Of a stretch of 64,000 nucleotides of DNA, positions 27,052 through 35,486 are shown piece by piece (positions within the stretch are counted from its first letter, which is position 1; each line of letters starts with the position of its first letter). A model generated the notes under the pieces. The model did not search any database, was not told where the DNA came from, and saw nothing but the letters and a program-made list of their open reading frames with translations. Origin of the DNA: Brevibacterium sp. XM4083 (GTDB lineage Bacteria > Actinomycetota > Actinomycetes > Actinomycetales > Brevibacteriaceae); assembly GCF_006489205.2 (NCBI RefSeq), contig NZ_VFYR02000002.1, positions 186,001-250,000 on the forward strand, in the 5' to 3' direction. The position numbers were made by a program, and so were the translations under genes.

Positions 27052-27753
27052 CTATCCGTTCCCGGTCGTCGTGTCGAACTGCGCCCACGAACCCAGAGGC
27101 ATCTCGACCATGGCGTAGCGATCGATATCGCGTTCGGAGACTCGGCCGAGACGCAGGAGTTGGTCGAGCACGTACGCTCGGGCGTCATAGCGCCACTTGT
27201 CTTCCGGGGAGAGAGTGTTTCGGTCGAGGCGTGAGTGGGGGTGCGTCCGTCGCATCCTGACCAGCAGCGCGATGGAGACGATGCCTGAGAGGACGACGGC
27301 GACAGCGAGCCAGGACAGCCATGCGGGCGACAATCCGTCAGCGAGCAGCAGTCCGGCTGCCGCTGCGGTGATGACGAGGGCGAGCGCGGTGACCCGAAGG
27401 CTGCCCCGGTCCCGCCGGCCTGCCTCAGACGTCAGTGTCGGAATGAGCATCCCGATACCGGCGACGATGAATGCACCGCCGGTGATCGTCGCCAACCACG
27501 ATGGCGCCTCGGGGAGCTGAGTGGCCCAGGCGACGAGGCCGATGGTGGCAAGCGCGGGGAGCACGTAGACCGCCAGCAGAATCGCCCCCAGCGCTGCGGC
27601 GTTCATAGGATGCCGCATCTCGTCCGCCCGAGCGGCGTCGTCAGGGGACACCGGCAGGGACAGGATCTGAGCCTCGATATCACCCCAGGAGACAGGCCGG
27701 TCGTTCGGAGCGGACCTGGCGATCTCCTTCAGGTCCCGCGTGCTGTCTGCCAC
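27052..27753 (-). CDS. Unassigned four-span membrane protein with cytoplasmic ends
   Basis: This 233-residue protein has a polar N-terminus of about 45 residues (DLKEIARSAPNDRPVSWGDIEAQ), four hydrophobic helices in two hairpins, and a conserved-looking polar C-terminus (SRLDRNTLSPEDKWRYDARAYVLDQLL, then RDIDRYAM). I do not recognise the family. The GTG at 27753 is preferred because GGGGAGAG lies 8 bases upstream; the frame stays open further, but those residues look unlike a protein. It converges with the TetR gene and is divergent from the DoxX-like gene. Confidence 0.7.
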   Translation of the reverse strand: MADSTRDLKEIARSAPNDRPVSWGDIEAQILSLPVSPDDAARADEMRHPMNAAALGAILLAVYVLPALATIGLVAWATQLPEAPSWLATITGGAFIVAGIGMLIPTLTSEAGRRDRGSLRVTALALVITAAAAGLLLADGLSPAWLSWLAVAVVLSGIVSIALLVRMRRTHPHSRLDRNTLSPEDKWRYDARAYVLDQLLRLGRVSERDIDRYAMVEMPLGSWAQFDTTTGNG

Positions 27754-28058
27754 GTGTTCTCTCCCCTCGTCGGCGTGGTGGGTTTCGTCAGTGAGCTCAA
27801 CGGCGGCCGAAACTCCACCCGACCTTTGCCGACCATGCGTGGTGACGGATCGTATCACGGCCGTGAGTGCTGGGATCGAAGCCGGCGCAGTCTGCAGAGA
27901 TCCGTCATCGCGGACCCGGGGACGCACGTCGGATCCCTGTGGTCGATCCGATTGTGCTGGGAGTCCGAATACTCACCGGTAACACCGTGACGCCGGAATC
28001 GACTAGCCTGACGACTGACCTGTCCAAGACGCTGACACTTTTCACGCCGAGGAGTCCG

Positions 28059-28424
28059 ATGAGACTGAGACCTGCACTGATGACCGGCCTTCTCGGATTC
28101 GCCGGGGCCATGCACTTCATCCGACCGCAGACATTCGATTCGATCGTCCCGCCTGCCCTCGGCAATCGGCGGGCGTGGACCTACGCGAGCGGGGTCGCCG
28201 AACTCGGCTGCGCTGCCCTGCTCGCCAACCCGGGCACACGACGCCTCGGAGGGGCTGCCTCGGCGGCACTCATGGTCGCCGTCTACCCGGCCAACCTCTA
28301 CACCGTGGTCAAGTACTGGCACTCACCCCGCGGGCGGGCGATCGCGCTCGCGCGCCTGCCGCTGCAGATTCCCCTCGTGCAGATGTCGTGGGCGATCGCC
28401 ACCGACAGGGGCGCGCGGGACTGA
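28059..28424 (+). CDS. DoxX family membrane protein
   Basis: This 121-residue protein has four hydrophobic helices. The stretches GFAGAMHFIRPQTFDSIVP, ASGVAELGCAALL and YPANLYTVVKYWHSP fit the DoxX/DUF4281-like family. Members are linked to quinone or thiosulfate chemistry in some organisms, but the role here is unknown. A GAGGAG site lies ahead of the ATG at 28059. The 305-base gap before it, shared with the divergent membrane protein gene, shows no strong promoter or repeat. Confidence 0.75.
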   Translation: MRLRPALMTGLLGFAGAMHFIRPQTFDSIVPPALGNRRAWTYASGVAELGCAALLANPGTRRLGGAASAALMVAVYPANLYTVVKYWHSPRGRAIALARLPLQIPLVQMSWAIATDRGARD

Positions 28425-28542
28425 CCTCCGGGCGGTGCGCCGATCGGCGGTCATTGGTAGCCTGGACGCAGCGAGTGCCCGTGTGCCTGACCCGTCCGGG
28501 CAGACGTCAGCAGGCATCGTGAGGGCGGCCCAAGGGGTCCTC

Positions 28543-29718
28543 ATGTCTCAGCGCCACCACCTCGTCAGCCTCTGGCTCATCTTCTTCATCAACGGCTCAG
28601 TCATGGCCAGCTGGTCGCCGCGCATTCCCGAGGTCGCAGCCGCCCTCGACGTGGGTGACGCGGCATTGGGCATCGCTCTGCTCGGCTTCGCCGCCGGAGC
28701 CATCCCGGCGATGTTGTGTGCCGGTCACCTGACCCGTTGGGTGTCGCCTGAACTCGTCAGCCTCCTCTCTGCGACGGGGTTCTCCCTCGGCCTGCCGATG
28801 ATCGCCGCGGCACCGAACCTCGTTGCGCTCTTCGCAGCTCTCTTCGGCATGGGGATCGCCGGGGGCCTGTGCGACATCACGATGAACCTTACAGGGGTGC
28901 GCATTGAGCATCGACTGCGCTCGAGCGTGCTCGGACGGCTTCACGCCGGATTCAGTCTCGGGGTCGTGGCCGGCGGTGTCGGTGCACTTATCGCGACCGC
29001 CCTCGGTGCGAGCGTCGCCGGGCATTTCGCGGTCGTGGCAGCCGTACTCGTTGTCCTCGCGGCAACTGGTGCTCCCGGTCTCATGCGCATCGGCGGACGG
29101 CGACCTGAGCGGGAGCGCGTGCCCGAAACCGCACGCTCTCCCGACAGTCCTCGTTTCACCTCGCACCTCCCGGCGGCGATCGCCGTCATGGCCATCTGCG
29201 GACTGTTGCTCGAGGGCGTCATCACCGACTGGTCGGCGCTCCTGCTCACTCGCGACCTCGCCGCCACCGCAACGCAGGGTGCATTGGCGCTCACGCTGTT
29301 CTCCGTGGCCATGGTCGGATCACGGGCAGTCACCGACCTGCTCGTCGACCGCCTCGGCGAATCGGTGATCCTTTGTGCCGGGGCAGTGACGGCCGCGACG
29401 GCGATGACGATCGGAATGCTCAGCGCGGTGCCCGGGATCGTCGTGGGGTCGATCGTGGTCATCGGCTTGGCGATCGGTCCGGTGTTTCCGATCACCCTGA
29501 GCCGAGCCTCCCGGTTCGGTGATCCGGCGGCCTCGATCGCCCGCATCAGTGTGGTCGGCTACACCGCGGGTCTGGTCGGTCCGCTGCTCATCGGCGTGAT
29601 CTCCTCTGCTGTGGGCCTGCCGTGGACGATCACCGGCGCGGTGCTCGCCGGGAGTCTCGGCATCCTCTTCGCTCTTCGTCCCTCGTCGCGTGGTGACGAG
29701 ACCGGCACGGCGCCTTAG
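28543..29718 (+). CDS. MFS transporter (YbjJ-like)
   Basis: This 391-residue protein has about 12 membrane helices. The N-terminal stretch NGSVMASWSPRIPEVAAALDV and the loop GHLTRW fit the YbjJ-type branch of the major facilitator superfamily. Substrate is unknown. AAGGGG lies before the ATG at 28543; the frame extends upstream to 28435 without a better start. Its stop overlaps the end of a truncated TetR gene on the other strand. YbjJ-type transporters are commonly neighbours of TetR regulators. Confidence 0.85.
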   Translation: MSQRHHLVSLWLIFFINGSVMASWSPRIPEVAAALDVGDAALGIALLGFAAGAIPAMLCAGHLTRWVSPELVSLLSATGFSLGLPMIAAAPNLVALFAALFGMGIAGGLCDITMNLTGVRIEHRLRSSVLGRLHAGFSLGVVAGGVGALIATALGASVAGHFAVVAAVLVVLAATGAPGLMRIGGRRPERERVPETARSPDSPRFTSHLPAAIAVMAICGLLLEGVITDWSALLLTRDLAATATQGALALTLFSVAMVGSRAVTDLLVDRLGESVILCAGAVTAATAMTIGMLSAVPGIVVGSIVVIGLAIGPVFPITLSRASRFGDPAASIARISVVGYTAGLVGPLLIGVISSAVGLPWTITGAVLAGSLGILFALRPSSRGDETGTAP

Positions 29719-29942
29719 TCCTCCGAAATCGGCGAGGTGATCTCTTCAGCACTCGGCGCCGAGTCAGGGTCGAGCAGCCACTGGGCGGCTACGCCGATGA
29801 GCATTGCGTAGTGACGCGAACCGGCTCTTTCGTCGTCACCCCCGAAAGCGCGTGCGAGCACGGCCCGTGCGGCATCGCCGCGCTCTTCGAGGCCTACGCG
29901 AATGGTGTCATTGTGCTGAGCCAGACTGATGGCCTCAAGGCA
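29715..29942 (-). pseudogene. C-terminal remnant of a TetR family regulator
   Basis: On the reverse strand, codons ending at TAA 29715-29717 read ...ISLAQHNDTIRVGLEERGD, then ARAVLARAFGGDDERA and MLIGVAAQWLLDPDSAP, and finally EEITSPISED. The AQWLLDPDSAPSAEEI pattern is typical of the end of the TetR ligand-binding domain. No N-terminal helix-turn-helix is present. Going upstream the frame enters the helR stop region within about 75 codons and has no plausible start. It is therefore a 5'-truncated gene, cut at the point where helR begins. It overlaps the MFS stop. Confidence 0.7.
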
Positions 29943-29949
29943 GGTGGTG

Positions 29950-32100
29950 TCAGGAGAGAACCACGAGCTCCGCGGTTGATCGGGTCATCGCGACGTAGCG
30001 GTCGACGGCACCGGTGATGCCGTCACCGAACCGATCGGGGTCGACGAGGACGACGAGATCGAATTCGAGACCCTTGACCTCGAGTGGATTGAACGCGTTC
30101 ACCCGCTCGGATCGCCGCCAGTAGTCCGGGACTGGGAGGACACTGGGGTCGACCGCGATGATGCCGACAGTGCCCTGCTCATGGGCGCTCAGCCACGCCT
30201 CGATGACGGGGATGAACGCCTCCGTCCGTTCACGGCGCACCGGGTGTCCGGAGGAGCGCACGGAGTCGGGCACATTCGCATCGGGGAGGGCGGCGCGGAT
30301 GACGGGACCGGCTTCGGCCATCACCTCGGCAGGGGTGCGATAGTTGACGCTCAGATGCACCGTCTCGACGCTCAGCCCCATCCGCGACAGTCGTTCCTCC
30401 CACGTCTCGGCGAACCCGTCCCTCGCCTGAGCGCGGTCTCCGACGATCGTCACCGACTTCGAGGGGCATCGGTCGAGGATCATCCGCCACTGGGCGTCGG
30501 TGAGCTCCTGGGCTTCGTCGATGATGATGTGACCGAACGGACCGGCGAGCCGGTCGGGTTGCGGCACCGTTCGACCACCGGAATTCTCGAGAGCGGTCTG
30601 CAGGTCGGCACCGCGGAGCATCGTCATCTCCCGCAGCTCGCTGTCGTCGGCAGAGATGAGGTCGTCGATGACGTCGCTCATCCGCGTGCGTTCGGCGGCG
30701 GACTCGCGCTCGTCGGTGCGTCGACGACGGAGAGCATCCGGGTCGCCGATGCGACGGCGAGCGGCATCGAGGAACGGCAGATCCTGTGCTGTCCATTCCC
30801 GTGGCCCACGGCGGATGAGCGCGTCGATCTGCGTCGGCGCCAGCCCCGGTGCGCACATGCCCAGGTAGGCCGGCACGGTCCACAGGTCGCCGACGACGTC
30901 GAGCGGATCGAGCACTGGCCATGCGGCGTTCAGTGCCGCCCGAAGCGCCGGATCGCAGCGGACCATGCGCCGAGTCAGTTCCTCGTCGATGTCGTCATCG
31001 AGGTCTCGGGCATGGTCGACGATGATGTCGACGAGGTCGTCCCACACCTCATCGCGGGCGTCGTTGTGCGGGGTCGTCCCGATCCCGGCCCGGAACGCTT
31101 CGGCCCACATTCCCGGTCCGACCGGGATCTCGCCGGCCGGAGTCGGGACGCTCAGATCGTCGGTCGGCGGCTGCTCGTAGAGCGACACGGCCCGGTCGAC
31201 CACCTCGGCGGGATCGAGCGCCCCTTTGATCCGGGCGGAGTGCGCGGACTCGGGAGCCGTGGCAGTCTCCGGTACGAGGTCGCTCAGCGTGCACATCTGC
31301 ACCGCATCCTCGCCGAGGCGGGGGAGGACGTCGTCGACATACCGCAGATACGATGCGGTCGGGCCGATGAAGAGCAGCCCGCCTCCGGATCTCACCTGCG
31401 GTGCGGAATGGAGCAGGTAGGCGGCCCGGTGCAGCGCGACGATGGTCTTGCCCGTGCCCGGCCCGCCGTCGACGACGAGCGGTCGACGAGCAGACGTGCG
31501 GATGACCGCATCCTGGTCGGCCTGGATCGTGCCGAGGACATCGGGCATCTGCGGGGAGCGCACCGCGGAGAGAGCTGCGAGGAAGGCCGACTGGTCGTCG
31601 AGCACAGCGGCATCGGCACCGCCGTCGGGACTCAGCTGCTCATCCCAATAGTCGATGACCACGCCGTCCCGCCAGCGATATCGTCTCCTGCTCGTGAGAC
31701 CGAAGGGGGAGGCGAGGGTGGCGGCGAAGTACGGTTCGGCCGCAGAGGTGCGCCAGTCGACGAGCAGCGGGTCGCCGAGCTCGTCGCGGATGCCCATCCG
31801 ACCGATGTGGAGCGTCTCACCGTTCGTGGTCACCATCCGACCGAGGCACAGGTCGAGGTCGAAGCGGCCGAGCAGGCTCAACTGCGCGGAGGCCTCGCGG
31901 ATGAGGGCGTCGCGTTCGACGGCCGCCTCCCCGGAGGCAACGCGAGTCGCCCGCAGCTCGGCGAGGCGGGTGGTCAGCCGGGCGGACTCGGTCTCCAGGG
32001 CTTGGGAGACGCGGGAGAACAGCGCGTCGTCGGCAGCGATGAGGTGCGGTTGGGCTTTGGCGGACAGACGAGTGGGCAGGGCAAAGGCGCTGGTTGGCAA
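29950..32100 (-). CDS. helR: RNA polymerase recycling ATPase HelR
   Basis: This 716-residue UvrD-like superfamily 1 helicase relative starts PTSAFALPTRLSAKAQPHLIA. The ATP site GGPGTGKT is at 212-219. Later motifs are IIIDEAQELTDAQW, VGDRAQA, VNYRTPAEV, VKGLEFDLVVL and DRYVAMTRS. HelR displaces stalled or rifamycin-bound RNA polymerase and gives rifampicin tolerance in Streptomyces and mycobacteria. The TTG at 32100 with CAGGAG 6 bases upstream is preferred; an in-frame GTG at 32136 lacks such a site and would sit almost on the predicted transcription start. A rifamycin-associated element lies just upstream. Confidence 0.88.
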   Translation of the reverse strand: MPTSAFALPTRLSAKAQPHLIAADDALFSRVSQALETESARLTTRLAELRATRVASGEAAVERDALIREASAQLSLLGRFDLDLCLGRMVTTNGETLHIGRMGIRDELGDPLLVDWRTSAAEPYFAATLASPFGLTSRRRYRWRDGVVIDYWDEQLSPDGGADAAVLDDQSAFLAALSAVRSPQMPDVLGTIQADQDAVIRTSARRPLVVDGGPGTGKTIVALHRAAYLLHSAPQVRSGGGLLFIGPTASYLRYVDDVLPRLGEDAVQMCTLSDLVPETATAPESAHSARIKGALDPAEVVDRAVSLYEQPPTDDLSVPTPAGEIPVGPGMWAEAFRAGIGTTPHNDARDEVWDDLVDIIVDHARDLDDDIDEELTRRMVRCDPALRAALNAAWPVLDPLDVVGDLWTVPAYLGMCAPGLAPTQIDALIRRGPREWTAQDLPFLDAARRRIGDPDALRRRRTDERESAAERTRMSDVIDDLISADDSELREMTMLRGADLQTALENSGGRTVPQPDRLAGPFGHIIIDEAQELTDAQWRMILDRCPSKSVTIVGDRAQARDGFAETWEERLSRMGLSVETVHLSVNYRTPAEVMAEAGPVIRAALPDANVPDSVRSSGHPVRRERTEAFIPVIEAWLSAHEQGTVGIIAVDPSVLPVPDYWRRSERVNAFNPLEVKGLEFDLVVLVDPDRFGDGITGAVDRYVAMTRSTAELVVLS

Positions 32101-32154
32101 GGAGGCTCCTGGAGGGTGAACGGCGAGGTGAGGCACCTATTGTTCACCCTGTCA

Positions 32155-32174
32155 GGGGCCTTGCGGCAAGCCCC
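32155..32174 (-). promoter_or_regulatory. Rifamycin-associated element (RAE) before helR
   Basis: The plus strand reads GGGGCCTTGCGGCAAGCCCC, a near-perfect palindrome matching the RAE known from rifamycin-inducible genes such as helR and rifamycin-inactivating enzymes. On the helR strand it contains a -35-like TTGCCG, with an AACAAT -10-like element 19 bases on, placing the RAE over the promoter about 55 bases before the TTG start. This predicts induction of helR by rifamycins. Confidence 0.8.
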
Positions 32175-32180
32175 CTGTGC

Positions 32181-32213
32181 GCTGATATCCTGAGATTGCG
32201 AGGAGATATCAGC
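32181..32213. repeat. Inverted repeat between helR and the YdeI-like gene
   Basis: GCTGATATC (32181-32189) and GATATCAGC (32205-32213) are exact reverse complements with a 15-base spacer. It lies 7 bases beyond the RAE, between the promoter side of helR and the end of the next reverse-strand gene. It could be a terminator for that gene or a second operator. Confidence 0.45.
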
Positions 32214-32264
32214 CGCTCGTCAGTCGCCCATGACGACAAGTCGGAGTGCTCGACCGGGAGGGTG

Positions 32265-32798
32265 TCAGCGGAAGTCGATGAGCTTCCCGCTCTTCGACAG
32301 CTCCGGATCCGTGCAGGAGGACAGGTCGAAGCAGCACGGCCGGCGCTTGCCGTTCTCGAGCTTGTCGATGGCCACGCCGACGCGTTTGGCCCGCGTCGCG
32401 GGATTCTTCGTCGCCTTGATCCAGCGCACCCACTCCCACCGCGCCATCGGCGTCAGGCTCGCCCACGTGTCATCGAGATCGCCGGCATCCGCGAGCGCCG
32501 CGGCGAGATCCTCCGGCACGCTCACCTCGGGCCAGTCCTTCGTCGGAGTCAGCGTCACGGACACCGTCGCGCTGTCCTCGAGGCCCGCGACCTCATCGAG
32601 ATTGAGCCAGTGACCGCGCATCCCATCGGGCTCGACAACCGTCGCGAACCGCGCGTCGCCGACGACCGCCTCGGCGGCGACCTGACCCCGTGAGGGAAGC
32701 TCCGCACTCGCGTCGGGACTCAGCCGGATGATCGTGCGATCACCGAGCGTCGACACCTCTCCGGTGAACTCGATCGGTGCGGTCTGCGTCGCTGCCAT
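32265..32798 (-). CDS. DUF1905 plus YdeI/OmdA-domain protein
   Basis: This 177-residue protein has an N-terminal beta-rich DUF1905 domain ([19 protein letters not shown] to about residue 95) and a C-terminal YdeI/OmpD-associated domain (about 105-165, with VPEDLAAAL and YdeI-like [22 protein letters not shown]). Proteins with this layout are linked in some bacteria to tolerance of antimicrobial peptides, but biochemical function is not settled. The ATG at 32798 has GGAGGAGAG just upstream. It stands between helR and the divergent biotin operon. Confidence 0.8.
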   Translation of the reverse strand: MAATQTAPIEFTGEVSTLGDRTIIRLSPDASAELPSRGQVAAEAVVGDARFATVVEPDGMRGHWLNLDEVAGLEDSATVSVTLTPTKDWPEVSVPEDLAAALADAGDLDDTWASLTPMARWEWVRWIKATKNPATRAKRVGVAIDKLENGKRRPCCFDLSSCTDPELSKSGKLIDFR

Positions 32799-32962
32799 GT
32801 CTCTCCTCCAAGGACAGGGATCCGACCCTCCGGATCCCCTCAACTGCTCTCGTCCCAGGATACTCGCGGGCAGCTGAGCAGGCTTCTCGATTCCTGACCG
32901 GTGCGCCCATCACCCTCTGCGCCCGGGGAGAGGGGAGGCGACAGGCGGGGCAGCGAGCAGGA

Positions 32963-32991
32963 TTGACATTTCCTGAACAGTGTTCAATGAT
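32963..32991 (+). promoter_or_regulatory. bioB promoter with BioQ-like operator
   Basis: TTGACA (32963-32968) and AATGAT (32986-32991) are spaced by 17 bases. Between them, and touching the -10, lies the perfect palindrome TGAACAGTGTTCA (32974-32986), which has the TGAAC-N3-GTTxx form of actinobacterial BioQ boxes. Transcription would start at about 32998-32999, on the ATG of bioB, giving a leaderless mRNA. Confidence 0.65.
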
Positions 32992-32998
32992 CGTGGCC

Positions 32999-34171
32999 AT
33001 GCCGTCTTTCACCACCATCGCCGATCGCGCCTGCGCCGGTTCGCCGGCCACTCCCGACGAGGCTCTGGCCATCCTGCAGTCCTCCGATGACGACCTCCTC
33101 GACGTCGTCGCGGCAGCCGCGCGGGTCCGCCGCCAACACTTCGGCGACGCGGTCAAAGTCAACTATCTCGTCAACCTCAAATCGGGACTGTGCCCGGAGG
33201 ACTGCGGCTACTGCTCCCAACGACTGGGGTCGGAATCGGAGATCCTCAAGTACTCGTGGCTGCCCGGTGACGAAGCGCGCCGGCAGGCGGAGTTCGGTCT
33301 CGCCGGCGGTGCCTCCCGAGTGTGCCTCGTCGCCAGCGGCCGCGGCCCCTCGAACCGGGACGTCGAACGGGTGGCGTCGATGACCGAGGACATCAAAGCC
33401 CACAACCCTGATGTCGAGGTCTGCGCGTGCCTCGGCTTCCTCAAAGGCGGCCAGGCCGAGCGCCTCCGGTCGGCCGGAGTCGACGCCTACAACCACAACC
33501 TCAACACCGCCGAGTCCAACTATCCCGAGATCTGCTCGACGCACACCTTCGCCGACCGCGTCGACACCGTCGAACAGGCCCGCGACGCGGGTCTCTCCCC
33601 ATGTTCGGGACTCATCGTCGGCATGGGGGAGTCCCCGGAGCAGATCGTCGAGACGATCGTCGAACTGCGCCGCCTCGACGCCGACTCCATCCCCGTCAAC
33701 TTCCTCATCCCGTTCGAGGGCACCCCGCTAGCAGGCACCCACGAACTCACTCCCCAGCACTGCCTGCGCATCCTCTGCGCAGTGCGGTTGATGTGCCCGG
33801 ACAGCGAGCTGCGCATCGCCGGCGGCCGCGAGATGCACCTGCGCACTCTTCAGCCGCTCGCGCTGCACGTCGCGAACTCCCTGTTCCTCGGCGACTACCT
33901 CACGAGCGAGGGCCAGGACGCCGAGGCGGACCTCGACATGATCGTCGACGGCGGCTTCTCCATCGTCGGCGCCGACAGCGCAGCCCAACTGCGGGAACAG
34001 GTGCGCGCAGCCAAGGCGGCTCGCACCGCGGCCCTTCTCCCCGAGGCCACCCCGGCCGCCGCGAGCCTGCCGTGCGGGAAGCCGGCCCCGGCTTCCACCG
34101 CGACCGCTGGGATCGTCGTCCCCACGATCCGCCGTCGCGGGGCGGGAACGGCCGCGGCTCCCAATGCGTGA
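32999..34171 (+). CDS. bioB: Biotin synthase
   Basis: This 390-residue radical SAM enzyme inserts sulfur into dethiobiotin. The 4Fe-4S motif is Cys65-x3-Cys69-x2-Cys72 in [25 protein letters not shown] and [13 protein letters not shown] are conserved BioB stretches. A tail of about 50 residues rich in Ala, Pro and Arg extends past the catalytic core. ATG at 32999 is chosen because it coincides with the predicted transcription start; ATG at 32987 overlaps the -10 element. It leads the bio operon and overlaps bioA by 8 bases. Confidence 0.96.
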   Translation: MPSFTTIADRACAGSPATPDEALAILQSSDDDLLDVVAAAARVRRQHFGDAVKVNYLVNLKSGLCPEDCGYCSQRLGSESEILKYSWLPGDEARRQAEFGLAGGASRVCLVASGRGPSNRDVERVASMTEDIKAHNPDVEVCACLGFLKGGQAERLRSAGVDAYNHNLNTAESNYPEICSTHTFADRVDTVEQARDAGLSPCSGLIVGMGESPEQIVETIVELRRLDADSIPVNFLIPFEGTPLAGTHELTPQHCLRILCAVRLMCPDSELRIAGGREMHLRTLQPLALHVANSLFLGDYLTSEGQDAEADLDMIVDGGFSIVGADSAAQLREQVRAAKAARTAALLPEATPAAASLPCGKPAPASTATAGIVVPTIRRRGAGTAAAPNA

Positions 34172-35486
34172 GACCGCAACCGCCGCTGGTCTCCACGACC
34201 GCGAGCGCGGCCTGCTCTGGCACCCCTACGGCGCCCTCGCCGACGGTTCGCACTTCGCGGTCGCCGGTGCCCGCGGCCCCCGCGTCGAACTCGTCGGACG
34301 AGACGGGCGCAGCATCACCGCCCTCGACGGGATGAGCTCATGGTGGTCAGTCGTTCACGGGTACCGCAATCCCGCGCTCGACCAGGCACTCGAGTCCCAG
34401 CTGCGGTCGTTCTCCCATGTCATGTTCGGCGGGCTCACCCACGAACCGGCGGTCGAACTCGCCGAGCGCCTCGTCGCCGTGACCCCGCCGGGCCTCGACC
34501 ACGTCTTCCTCGCCGATTCCGGGTCGGTCTCAGTCGAGGTCGCACTCAAGACCGCCATCCAGTACCAGCGCGCCCAAGGTCGCGACCGCGGACGCTTCCT
34601 CGCCCTGCGCGGGGCCTATCACGGCGACACCACCGGTGCGATGAGCGTGTGCGACCCGGTCGAGAGCATGCACGCCGACTTCCGGGCCGTGCTCAGCGAG
34701 CAGCTCTTCGCCCCGCGGCCCCCGCTGCCGGGCGCCCCCGTTGCCGAGGTCGACGCGTGGTGCGCGGCCGTCGACGAGCTCTGTGACCGCCACGGTGACG
34801 AGCTCGCGGGCATCATCGTCGAACCCCTCTTCCAAGGCGCCGGCGGAATGCGGCCGTACGACGTCCGCGCCCTCCGCCATCTCGCCGCCCGGGCCCGCGA
34901 CCTCGACGCCGTGCTCATCGCCGACGAGATCGCCACCGGCTTCGGCCGCACCGGAACCGCGTTCGCCTGCGAGCAGGCCGGCATCGTTCCCGACATCCTC
35001 TGTCTCGGCAAAGCGCTGACCGGTGGGTACATGACCCTGGCTGCGGTGCTCTGTGCCAGCGACCTCGCCGAGGTGATCGCCGGATCACCCCACCGTGCCC
35101 TCATGCACGGACCGACATTCATGGCCAACCCCCTGGCCTGCGCTGCGGCGCGGGCGTCGCTCGATCTGCTCTTCGCTCCCACCCCCGAGGGAACGCCTGC
35201 GTGGGCGACAGCCGTCACCCGGATCGGGGAGGGCCTCACCACGGGCCTCGCGCCGGCCGCGACCCTGCCCGGGGTCGCCGACGTCCGCGTCGTCGGCGGG
35301 ATCGGCGTCCTCGAGATGCATCGCCCCGTCGACGTCGACATCGTCACCCGCATCGCGGCCGACCACGGTGTCTGGCTGCGCCCCTTCCGCACGCACATCT
35401 ACACGATGCCGCCCTATATCGCCACGACCGAGGACGTCGCTGGGATCTGTGCGGCGATGCTCGCCGCCGCAGAGGGATGCTCGTGA
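34164..35486 (+). CDS. bioA: Adenosylmethionine--8-amino-7-oxononanoate aminotransferase
   Basis: This 440-residue class III aminotransferase uses S-adenosylmethionine as amino donor to make 7,8-diaminopelargonate. [16 protein letters not shown] near residue 55 is a BioA hallmark. The PLP lysine is Lys283 in [10 protein letters not shown], and [12 protein letters not shown] precedes it. The ATG lies inside the end of bioB, so translation is coupled. bioF follows with a GTGA overlap. Confidence 0.95.
   Translation: MRETATAAGLHDRERGLLWHPYGALADGSHFAVAGARGPRVELVGRDGRSITALDGMSSWWSVVHGYRNPALDQALESQLRSFSHVMFGGLTHEPAVELAERLVAVTPPGLDHVFLADSGSVSVEVALKTAIQYQRAQGRDRGRFLALRGAYHGDTTGAMSVCDPVESMHADFRAVLSEQLFAPRPPLPGAPVAEVDAWCAAVDELCDRHGDELAGIIVEPLFQGAGGMRPYDVRALRHLAARARDLDAVLIADEIATGFGRTGTAFACEQAGIVPDILCLGKALTGGYMTLAAVLCASDLAEVIAGSPHRALMHGPTFMANPLACAAARASLDLLFAPTPEGTPAWATAVTRIGEGLTTGLAPAATLPGVADVRVVGGIGVLEMHRPVDVDIVTRIAADHGVWLRPFRTHIYTMPPYIATTEDVAGICAAMLAAAEGCS

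Noticed and set aside
29811..30017. 68-codon plus-strand ORF in the gap between the MFS gene and helR
   Set aside because: It is the mirror frame of the reverse-strand TetR remnant, whose translation looks like a real protein, and it runs into helR.
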